Below are positions 1 through 8,390 of a stretch of DNA of 64,000 bases, piece after piece; within the stretch, counting starts at the first letter, position 1; each line of letters starts with the position of its first letter. The translations under genes were made by a program, and so were the position numbers. This stretch comes from Cryphonectria parasitica EP155 (Eukaryota > Ascomycota > Sordariomycetes > Diaporthales > Cryphonectriaceae): assembly GCF_011745365.1 (NCBI RefSeq), contig NW_024468909.1, forward strand, positions 1,302,001 through 1,366,000. Direction: 5' to 3'. The notes under the pieces were generated by a model, which searched no databases, was not told where the DNA came from, and was given only the letters and a program-made list of their open reading frames with translations.

Positions 1-258
1 GGCCAACTTCTCTGCAATACGCCGACCATGATTGTCGAGGGCTTCTTGCTGATTCTGCTGCTGCAGGCGCACAATATGGATGATGAAAAGAGGCGCATGA
101 CGTACGAAAATGTGCTTCACCGGCGCCTCATCCTCGATAAGCACCTGGCGGCTGGCAACGAAGAATCTGATGGCCTGAGCCTTGACGAGAAGGATGGGCT
201 GATCATTCAGACCTTCACCATCAATGGTATTGATATAGAGATGGGCAAGGACATCTAA
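1..258 (+). CDS. Low-affinity iron permease (Fet4-like), C-terminal end
   Basis: The open frame runs in from the window edge without a start, so only the last 85 residues are seen. The stretch NTPTMIVEGFLLILLLQAHN, followed by a basic linker and RRLILDKHL, matches my memory of the last membrane segment and tail of fungal low-affinity iron permeases, which carry ferrous iron and other divalent metals across the plasma membrane. One hydrophobic segment (about residues 8-23) is visible. The tail after it is acidic and ends in EMGKDI. The family call rests on a short remembered motif, so another small membrane permease is possible. The stop is TAA. Confidence 0.6.
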   Translation, partial: GQLLCNTPTMIVEGFLLILLLQAHNMDDEKRRMTYENVLHRRLILDKHLAAGNEESDGLSLDEKDGLIIQTFTINGIDIEMGKDI

Positions 259-728
259 GATGATAACAGGAGATTGATGGAAGACACGGATTTTGGGTTC
301 TGTCAAGGGCCTTAATGGAGATTTCGAACAGATGATGGATTCAAGTTAATATGATCGAGGTTGCAATAGCTGACTGCCTGATGTATTTCTTTATAAAAAA
401 AATCGTGTGCTCCCCTTTTTGAAGATCAGATGCCCGAAGCTGTTACTGAAAAGTCTGCGCAGGGTCTGCCGTGACAGCTGGTAGTGCGACACGAGCAGCA
501 AATTCATCACAGTGAGGGCAGCAGCCGTCATGTCGCTTGTTTGCGGTATGCAAGTAAATTAAGCTACTGAAGAGTCTGTAATCGATTGTGTCATTAGCAA
601 GTACGTAGAGTATTTTACAAAGTGTTTAGGAAGGGATTAGGCTGTGGAATTCATCCTCCAGAAGCTACAATCCGCCAAAGTGCTTTCCTCGGCGGTGGAG
701 TAACGGTGAAGTCACCGATCGCCCCAGG

Positions 729-752
729 TGACGTCCCGTTCTTAGACGTCAT
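729..752 (+). promoter_or_regulatory. Paired CRE-like (TGACGTC) elements
   Basis: TGACGTCC (729-736) and GACGTCAT (745-752) lie 8 bases apart, about 155-175 bases before the LEA-like start codon. Both contain the ACGT core bound by Atf/CREB-type bZIP factors, which in fungi drive stress and spore genes. Binding itself is inferred. Confidence 0.5.
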
Positions 753-768
753 CAAGCACCATTAACGG

Positions 769-776
769 TATATTTA
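769..776 (+). promoter_or_regulatory. TATA-like box of the LEA-like gene
   Basis: TATATTTA lies 129 bases before the ATG at 905 and just downstream of the CRE-like pair, a sensible core-promoter position. Transcription start is not known. Confidence 0.45.
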
Positions 777-904
777 GACGAAGTCGCGACTGCGCATGAC
801 ACGCAGAACAAGAAGACGTGGTTTCCTCAATAAAAAAAAACACGCGACAGCCAAAGGAAGGCACAATCAATCTTGTAGGAAGGAACATCGATTTCGTCAA
901 CATA

Positions 905-1657
905 ATGTCGTCCGTTCGACAGTCTTCCCGAGCTCTGCTCAATTCCTTCTACACAACTTCCAGGAGTGCAAGACCGATTGCTTTGCACATCACCAGTCCC
1001 AAGAAATCTTCACAGACGAGTTCTTCTCTCCAATTCCAATCCTCAATTCATACATCCACCTCCAAGATGGCCCAATCCAAGGTCGACTCGCAGTTCATCC
1101 ACGAGGTGACAAAGAAAGAAAACGAGCTCACCGGCCAGCCCGACCCGGTCAAGGGTGGGCCCACCGCTCAGGCCCAGAAGCACGTCGGCGAAAATGTCGA
1201 CGGTGGTGTCGTCTCGGATATCACCAAGGGTGAGGCCAAGGTCACCCAAATGGGTGACATCATCGCTGGAGGACCTGCTGCCTTCGCCGAGAGCGTGGCT
1301 GCCAAAGCTGTCGGTAACCAAGTAGGTCCAACCATTTTTGCTGTGGGGGAACCTTGACACTAATTGCTCTTGTAACAGGCTCAGACCACCTCATCTACTC
1401 AGCAGGATGTAAAATCGGGCGTTCTCGACTCACAGACCATCTCTCGCATTACGCATGCGGAGTCTGAGCTTACGGGTCAGACCGAGCCGGTGAAGGGCGG
1501 CCCTACCGCTCAGGCGCAGAAGCACACTGGCGAGACCATCAACTCCCAGAACCTTCACGACATCACCGAAGGCGAGAAGAAGGTGACTGGTGGTGAACGT
1601 GTTAAGGGTGGCCCCACCTCTACGGCTCAGAGTGAGCTCGCCAAGAGTCGCTCCTAG
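905..1657 (+). CDS. Seed-maturation/LEA-like stress protein, probably mitochondrial
   Basis: Two exons, 905-1321 and 1379-1657, encode 231 residues; the 57-base intron has GTAGGT, a CTAAT branch and ACAG, and splices in phase 0. The protein carries two copies of a hydrophilic repeat built on ELTGQ-(D/E)PVKGGPTAQAQKH-GE followed by DIT-GE-KVT, typical of the SMP/LEA domain also found in fungal spore and stress proteins. The first 54 residues are rich in Ser, Arg and hydroxylated residues and free of acids, as in a mitochondrial presequence. An internal Met (codon at 1067) would give a form without it. I chose 905 because the upstream frame to 818 has no better context. Two CRE-like sites precede it. 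Such proteins protect against drying, heat or oxidation; that role is inferred from family. Confidence 0.82.
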
Positions 1658-1960
1658 GGTTGTATATCGTTACGTTGCCGCCCAAACCGAGGCAACATGG
1701 CACCCCATGTTTCTTCGATTTTCCTGGCGTTTGAGAGCAGCCTAGACAACGATGGGAACCTACTTTTAGTGGCTTCTGTGGGCGCCTTGTCGGAACTACA
1801 TAACTAGGCATCTCGCACGTTCGGATGCAGCACATCACACATCTAATTGGCAGATGATGTATCCTCAGGCAGCTGAATTGTATGACTAGCGCGAATCAAA
1901 CTTAGAAGGAAAGAACAGTTGCAATTTGATTTAATAACGAAGTTGGAGACATCTTCTCCT

Positions 1961-3113
1961 TCACGGCTCTTGATCGAAGTCATAACTGTTCCCGAATCCA
2001 CGATCCAGATAGCCACCCTTGCCCAAAATCTTTTCAGTCGAACGCCAGTCAACGGCACTTACATCAAGCCCTAAGTTTCCCTCTGCCTCGAGCCTTTCAA
2101 AAACAGGCTTGATATCCTCGCCCAAGGTCAATCTCATCTTATTCCGGTACCACGGAGCAAAGTGAATCATGGCCAGCATAATTCGGACCTGATCACTCCT
2201 ATTCGGCATCCCAGCATGCCACAGCCTTAAGTCCCGAATGACGATGCTACCTTTCTTCACCACAGGCTGACTCGGCCCTCTGCTCCCCTTCTCCCGCTCT
2301 GCCAACAGGGCTGGCTTGATCCGCCCGCTCGCCCGCTCGCCGTGTGCGCCCTCCTGCACGTCGACGCCGAAATGGTGCGTGCCCAGCCACAGCTCGGTGG
2401 AGCCGTTATCGGGCGTCATCGTGACGAGCGGGATGTTAATGACCAGCGCAAAAGGGTGGTCTGGGTGGGCGAAGTCTGCGTCGGAGTGTACAGGCTGTCG
2501 CTGAGGGGCGGAGCCGAGGAGAGGGGGCATGGCGGAGTTGGCGGAGCAAAAGGTCCATCTAGGCTTGGGGCCGAGGATGGCGGAAGTGATTTGCGTGGCG
2601 ATGAGGTCTGTTGGGGCATGGTTAATGAGTATCATCAGGCAATATTGACTGGGGTGGGCATCAGGCGACGAGGAGAGCAATGCCTGACGTACTGATGAAG
2701 ATGGACGACTGGAAGTATTCAGCCACAGGTGGAGCATCTTGCTGGAGGTTCCCCTGATTATAGTTGAACGGTCCATCCTTTCCGCGTGCTTGTAGAGTGC
2801 GGGCGTCCTGCACCATCTTCTCGTTGAGAAAGTCGAGGTGCTGGTGGGGGACGACGTCCTCGACTACTACCAGGCCGTCCTGATGAATATGTCGTACGGC
2901 CGCCTCAAGGTTCCTCGGGTCTAGTTTCTGAGATTTAACCTCCTGGATAGAAGGACGAACTGCAAAGGGCGTAGTAGGGAGTGGCTGCGATGGGCTGGTG
3001 AGTGAGGCAAGGGAACGGCGGGCGCCTATGCCCAACCTGCAGGCCGAAACTCCTGAGCGAGAAGCCAGTGCTCTGCTAAACATGATTGCAGGTATTACGT
3101 CTGAAGTTTGCAA
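1961..3113 (-). CDS. Phytanoyl-CoA dioxygenase (PhyH) family oxygenase
   Basis: Two exons on the minus strand, 3113-2693 and 2607-1961, join in phase 1 to give 355 residues. The 85-base intron has GTACGT, a TTAAC branch and AACAG. The iron-binding HxD is visible in PVHSDADF, the distal histidine and 2-oxoglutarate arginine in LWHAGMPNRSDQVR, which is the standard PhyH layout. These enzymes are Fe(II)/2-oxoglutarate oxygenases of lipids, amino acids or secondary products; the substrate cannot be read here. The N-terminus is Arg/Ser/Ala rich, so it may be imported into mitochondria; Met at 3083 is an equally good start. The 3' end converges on the LEA-like gene with a spacer of about 300 bases. 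Confidence 0.85.
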
Positions 3114-3353
3114 AGTTATGTTTCTAGCATGTCTTTGTCGAGCGAATCCTGCTGTTTTATAGTCATGAGTCTCGACCTAGTCGTTTCCCACATCAATGCT
3201 TGAATCCCGAGCTCGGTATAAATCGCTAGCTTAGGAATGGCCTCAGAGGACACCACAGCCAAACACGATGGCAGCACCCACCGGCACCCCATGATGCACT
3301 TCAAGAGGCTTTCTTGCTCCTCGCCGAACAATATAGTACAGGTCCTTGCCCTG

Positions 3354-5199
3354 CTATATGCTAGACTTTTGGCTCTTTCCCCAGTCCTGTTGGAGGCTAT
3401 CAATGGTCCTCTGCACCGGCCATCCTGTCATCGCTCTGCTCCCATAAAGCCGTCTAATCAATTCCTGCTGGCATGCTTCGTTCCTAATGAACTTTCCACC
3501 TGCAATACAACGTCAGCCGAAGGTAGTCCGTCCGCATTTCAGTGTCGCTCACAATAATGTATAGGGCCGAACGCGTTGACCAGAACAGCCGGGCTATCGT
3601 TGGTAAAGGCGATCCCGCAAACCTCAAGAGCCAGAACTTCAAGCCGATCTTGTATCGACATACTCTCATTCAATGATGAGGGCAGGTTAGGCAATTTCGA
3701 TACGTCGTTGAGTTTCCCGGGCCGTGGCATTTTTGCTATGAGAATGATCACAGCGATGAGAAAATAATGCATAGTCGAGGCTGCCATAGATATGAGCTTC
3801 GTTGCTTAGGGAGTTGACTCGTCACTGAGACTCACTTACCATGACAAGCCTGCACCATCCAGACTGAAGGAATACAGTCAACAGATGATAATCCACTACC
3901 CAGTGCTCGCGAGAAGGCTTGAAAGCTGGTTGGTAGCGCCATACTCTGCTGGCGCAGCGTCGCTAAATTATGATCCCATTCATCGTCTGACACCACATCA
4001 CCAAAACAGGCATTGACGACATTCCCAAGAAGTATGGACATCTGATTGAGATAGTCTGGCTGTGTGATCAAGACATGATCAGGTGTGTGTTTCAGGTCGG
4101 TCTTTAACTTGGAGCCGGTGAAGAGGCTGAAGGTGATATCCTCCCTCAGGTAGTTCCAGAACCCTGCATTCCAACAAAGACTGTCAGCGCAGAGACTTCG
4201 CTCCGATGCCAGCGAGTAGGCTCCATGAAGGTGACGATTGGGGTCTTGCTCCTCTGTGAAGAGTGTTGTAAGCATCTGTACATCGATCACAGCCTGGTCC
4301 GCCTCCCCCCCTCCCCCCCCCCAAAGAAAAAAAAGATTTGAGTCGTCTCACCAGCTAGAATCTCGTAGGAGCGCAGGAGGCACGTCGAAGCTAGAGCAAC
4401 ACCCGACTTTACACGCCTATCGCCTGGCTCCAACTCGATCAATGTCCTCACACAGTATCCGTGATAGAAGTCAGCCGCTGTTCGTGCCTTGGGCGCCGTT
4501 GTCTTGCTCAGGTGCACAGCGGACAGTGCGATGATGGCACCGAACAATAACGGTTCATCTAGGGCCTTGCTGGGGACCTCAGTGGCGAAGGTACATAGCT
4601 GATCGCTCAAGTCGTACCATGGTGCAATGGTCTTGATGTAGTGCTGGAAGTATTGTGCAATCCGAGAGGTTTCAAGTGCTTTACGGGGTGAATCAGGGGT
4701 CGGGAAGGAAGCGTTTGGATCCTCTTAAGTTGTATAACTCTCAGAATCTCAAAGAATGATACCGTGTTTAGGGCATTCTATGTTTCTTTTTTTTTTGGGG
4801 GGGGGGGGGGGGGGACGCTTGGCAGCTTACGGCTGATCTCAACTTGATCATGGCTTGGCGGCCGCCATGCCTGGATCGAGGCGGTGGTCCTCACAGAGCG
4901 GTCGCAGTATGCCTTGGACTTCATACACCTGTTGCATACTGGCTGACTTCCATCGCCTGCGCCAACGTCAGAGAAGGCAGAATCGACCTCAGCCTGCAGG
5001 TATCATACATTTCAATTTCCGCCGCCGACATGTATTACTGCAAGATCATTATTACCCTCAGAACGGATCCCTTCGGCGTCATGAAGGAGTGTCGAGGCTG
5101 CCTACCATGCTGTGACGTAAGACTGTAAGCGGGTCTATCTTATAAACAGTTGACGCACATGTCTGACTTCTTACTGGATTCTTTACGCCCTTTTGGCAT
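3354..5199 (-). CDS. Zn2Cys6 transcription factor, highly split gene
   Basis: Exons proposed on the minus strand: 5199-5175, 5109-5106, 5037-5009, 4956-4831, 4723-4352, 4253-3840, 3780-3553 and 3499-3354, summing to 447 residues in one frame. The zinc cluster is spread over several exons: CNTCRRRKLKC joins CDGSQPVCNRC and MKSKAYC, giving canonical CX2CX6CX6CX2CX6C. The body is the fungal-specific factor domain (FGAIIALSAVHLSK, LLRSYEILAEEQDPNRHL, NDSPAVLVNAFGPI, TGWPVQ). Joins from 4956 onward are well supported by protein continuity. The first exon and the 4-base exon are the weak part: they are needed to keep frame from ATG 5199, but another first exon is possible. Two introns contain long G or C runs. 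It probably controls a local or dispersed target set in the nucleus; targets unknown. Confidence 0.72.
4305..4322. repeat. C-tracts C7 and C10 inside an intron
   Basis: C7 then T then C10 on the plus strand (G-rich on the transcribed RNA) sits in the intron 4254-4351 of the Zn2Cys6 gene. Confidence 0.9.
4787..4814. repeat. T10G18 homopolymer junction inside an intron
   Basis: Ten T followed directly by eighteen G on the plus strand, within the intron 4724-4830 of the minus-strand zinc-cluster gene. It is the longest G run in the window. Exact length may be affected by sequencing. Confidence 0.9.
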
Positions 5200-6415
5200 A
5201 CTCGATAGTATCCGCAGAAGGTCTGCTATCTCTGTTGTGATTTCGTGCTGTGGGTCCAGGCTGCAAGGTTGGTGACAATGATTGTCATGTTCCTGTTGAA
5301 AGAATGATCATATGCTTCACGGCCCGAGGTACAGCTATAGTGGAGCAAAATATCTGGCTCCGCTATCTAGGGGTCCTTAGGTACAAAGTACCGTACCTTT
5401 CCTCCTAGAGATCGCAGGATTCACATCTGATCCAGCAGGGGAGAAAATTGACACAGAAAATTCAAACCAGCTGCAGATTCTAGGTTAGTTTTGTGGCAAG
5501 TACAAAAGCCCGGGCGTGGAGAGGAAGCTAATTACTGAATTGAAATCCTCCCTTGGTAGTAAAGTTTTGATCATGGCCTGGAGCAGGATTTATAGGTTGA
5601 CGCGAAATCCGTTGCGAGGCAGTAGGGCTGGCTGGTGATGATGCGATAACGACTCAAAGCGAATGCGACCCGTTCTGATGCCTGTTCTTTGCGACGCAAA
5701 TCCAAATATCAAAGTCATAGTGAAGGGAGTTTCGGAGCAGGATCTTCAGTCAGACAATGGGAAGTCATCCCGCTGAAGGAATATTCTAGGACCAAAAAGT
5801 AAGCAGGGTGTATATTCAGCCTCTTTTCTTTCTTTCTTTTTTTCCCTCCCCCTCTGTTTTCTTCTTCTTTTCTAATCCCGCTTTGGCCTTGAAAAAGCTA
5901 ACGCACATAGTTCACAAGCGCACCCGGCAAACGCCGAGGTTCCACGGAGACGAGTTTATTCCTAACGCGGCGACGAAACGCAAACGCCACAGTGCACAGA
6001 ACAAAATTCTGACGATTATCAACCAAGAGCACTGGTATGCTGATCCCGGATCATCCGACCTTGTGCTGTCACCTGAACTTCGGACCCGACCTATTTATGC
6101 GATCTCTGCTTGGCCTAAGACCACTCCACCGCGGACCTCGGACTGTAAGCAATACCTAGCCTCTCCGTTCAACCTCGATTCCGATGGAGCCGAGTCAAAA
6201 TATTTATCACACAAGAGTCAATTTTGTTGTGTGCATTCAGGCCCCATGAGCTGAACCTCTTCCATAGAATGCACATCTTGTGCACATTAAACCCAGGACT
6301 TTTTATGACCAAATTACTGTTTCGAGTCCGCGAGCTCGGCCACCATCGTCTCAGATCTAGGGAGCCCGGCGCCTCATGCTCAGTAGAGACAGGCGAGCAC
6401 ACGAACGATTAAATC
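5200..6415. other. Intergenic region, divergent promoters
   Basis: Separates the minus-strand Zn2Cys6 gene from the plus-strand gene at 6416. A CT-rich pyrimidine stretch lies at about 5818-5880. The 148-codon frame at 5808-6254 has low-complexity Phe/Ser content and no family look, so I do not call it. Nothing else supported. Confidence 0.5.
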
Positions 6416-7342
6416 ATGTCAAGCAGCACATATTCTTCCCGAACACCCTCCTCTGAGGTGCCCCCTTTCTTGAGGAAACGCAGATCCACCAATTCGCAAG
6501 CTGCCAACCGCACCGTCTACGCGCTGGCATATCCTGCACCAGTTTTCACAGACAAGACGATATTCATCAAGCACCTACGGCCCAGACTCTATCTTCAGCT
6601 GCAGCGACGCTCCGCAGATGGACTACATTACGAGCCTTTCGTGGATGTGGTGTCTTTGGCACCACCAAAGGACCCACGACGCCTAGCGTCCATGGTGAAA
6701 AAGTACGTCAAGAAGCTGAAGACGCACGAGCGACATCTTCATTTCGACAAACGTGATGTTCTCCTGGTCTGCACGGCAGAAGATACATCCAGATTCGGCA
6801 ATGTGCGCAATACAGGGATCGAAAGGGTCCTCTCACGCTTTGAGGATCTGACGGATCGGAAAGTGGCTGCCGTCCTGCGCACAAAGAATAGGATTGTGAC
6901 AGAAGACGGACGGGCCTGGGTGGTATCAAAACGGACAAACGGGTCTTTCGAATTCTCTCACGTGAATGCGCACGGCGGCTTGGATGTCGCGAGATGGGTG
7001 CCCTCGAAGAACAACCGCTCATCGACAGGAGGCGCGAGTCAGCCTCGGACGCCCATGACCGCCCGCTTCCCTTTGGATTCAGATGATACCTTTCCCTCCT
7101 TCAATTTCAGCCTTATCGACCCGTCAATGCGGCGTCATGCTGTGCTGGCTACGCTGGACTCGTCCAGTCTGCAGATCAAAGATACTTACTATGAGCCGGT
7201 TACATCAACCTCGCGCAACCCTGAAGAGACGAGCGCGAAGGTGCTGGACGAGGCCACTAGAACCTTGATACTTGCCACTGCTGTCTGGCTTGATCTTCAT
7301 CTCGGGTGGTCACCTTCCTATAAAGGATCTCTTAAATGCTGA
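6416..7342 (+). CDS. Hypothetical protein, single exon, 308 aa
   Basis: One uninterrupted frame of 308 residues with ordinary coding composition. I do not recognise a domain. The N-terminus is Ser/Arg rich and probably unstructured. A middle part (about residues 40-190) looks folded, with alternating beta-like and helical segments and a basic motif MVKKYVKKLKTHERHLHF. About residues 195-225 are again low complexity. The C-terminus has a hydrophobic helix, TLILATAVWLDLHLGW, which could anchor or pack. No signal peptide or clear catalytic motif. The T9G14 tract follows the stop by about 20 bases. A real gene is likely from length and codon pattern; function unknown. Confidence 0.65.
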   Translation: MSSSTYSSRTPSSEVPPFLRKRRSTNSQAANRTVYALAYPAPVFTDKTIFIKHLRPRLYLQLQRRSADGLHYEPFVDVVSLAPPKDPRRLASMVKKYVKKLKTHERHLHFDKRDVLLVCTAEDTSRFGNVRNTGIERVLSRFEDLTDRKVAAVLRTKNRIVTEDGRAWVVSKRTNGSFEFSHVNAHGGLDVARWVPSKNNRSSTGGASQPRTPMTARFPLDSDDTFPSFNFSLIDPSMRRHAVLATLDSSSLQIKDTYYEPVTSTSRNPEETSAKVLDEATRTLILATAVWLDLHLGWSPSYKGSLKC

Positions 7343-7361
7343 ATCCCTTTGTGGGGCGGCC

Positions 7362-7384
7362 TTTTTTTTTGGGGGGGGGGGGGG
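7362..7384. repeat. T9G14 homopolymer junction
   Basis: Nine T followed directly by fourteen G, 20 bases after the stop of the 308-residue gene. Same arrangement as T10G18 at 4787-4814. Confidence 0.9.
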
Positions 7385-8390
7385 AATTTGGTGTAGATGA
7401 GGGTTTTTCTTTGATTTTAGGTGGCTGAAACATGAGAATTCAAGAGGTGCATGTCGATACCCATATACAGGATAGATTGAATACCAAGGTTCTTATCACA
7501 AATGATCTCACGAAAGTTTTATGGTACAAATTCATGTCGTGGAAGGCTCTGTACTTTAGTAGAAAGCCAAACCTGACCATTGTCTCGAAGATGCGAGTAA
7601 GTTGGGGAGGAGACATTCGCTACGACCGCTTCAAAGTTTGCTAATGTTCACTGCTTATACTATTCAAGAAAGAAAAAAGAAGGAAAAAAAGGAGGATCGC
7701 GTATAAGGCTTAGCACCTGAGAGAGGGAATAGTGCAGGTCTTCCTCGCCTACTTATGTATCTTACAGACCCGGGACAAAACATTGAGGACCAGTAAGAAC
7801 TTCCGAGGTACGTCCACGGCAGCATAAGCATCTTCATATGCTTAAAATTCTTCTATTCATTACTTGAGTGGTGAGCCCGTATTTTTCTCCCCAACTTTCT
7901 TCTAAACGACCAGAAAGGGTTTAGGGTAGTCTTATCCCTGTGATTCTTCGAAGCCCATGTATCAATATCTCGATGTAATATCTCGATGAGGGCCGCATGA
8001 GTCCCTACCCTCGTCGACTACACATGAATTTTTTTTCCCTTGTTGGCCTTATGCCGTAGCCATATTCTCGTCTTCTGTATGAAGACATCAAGACATTACA
8101 TGTTGGCCTCAGACCGCCCACGTCTAAAGGATGAGTCAACCGGCCTGCATGTAGATGTCAGCATACTAACAAGGCAGCCATGCCTCTTTCGCAACTTGAG
8201 TCATGCATTTATTGGCCTCATTGGATCGCCAAATACTCAGTGTTGGATTTTGAAAGGGCTTAAATATGGCCCGCACTTCTCACTATCAGTGACAAGATCC
8301 CTTTCTTACATTCAGCTTCCAGCAGCTTGAATCCTTTAGGCGGAGTTGATCTTTCAGATTCACGAAGGCGAGTCAACTCGTGGTATCACA
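7385..8390. other. Intergenic region
   Basis: About 1 kb between the 308-residue gene and the DUF2828 gene. Small frames at 7432-7644 and 8040-8330 have no family resemblance and start in AT-rich sequence. I see no RNA gene or repeat. Confidence 0.5.

Larger units (their letters stand above)
259..904. other. Intergenic region upstream of the LEA-like gene
   Basis: No supported gene. It holds the 3' end of the permease gene and the promoter of the LEA-like gene, with two ACGT elements near 729-752 and a TATA-like box at 769-776. The leader between TATA and start is about 130 bases and contains a short A9 run near 832-840. Confidence 0.6.

Noticed and set aside
4991..5010. Frameshift in the zinc cluster of the minus-strand regulator
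   Set aside because: It first looked like a broken cluster, but an intron at 4957-5008 restores a perfect CX6C spacing, so no break is needed.
7862..8330. Small plus-strand frame at 8040-8330
   Set aside because: Short, no motif, and lies in the promoter of the DUF2828 gene.
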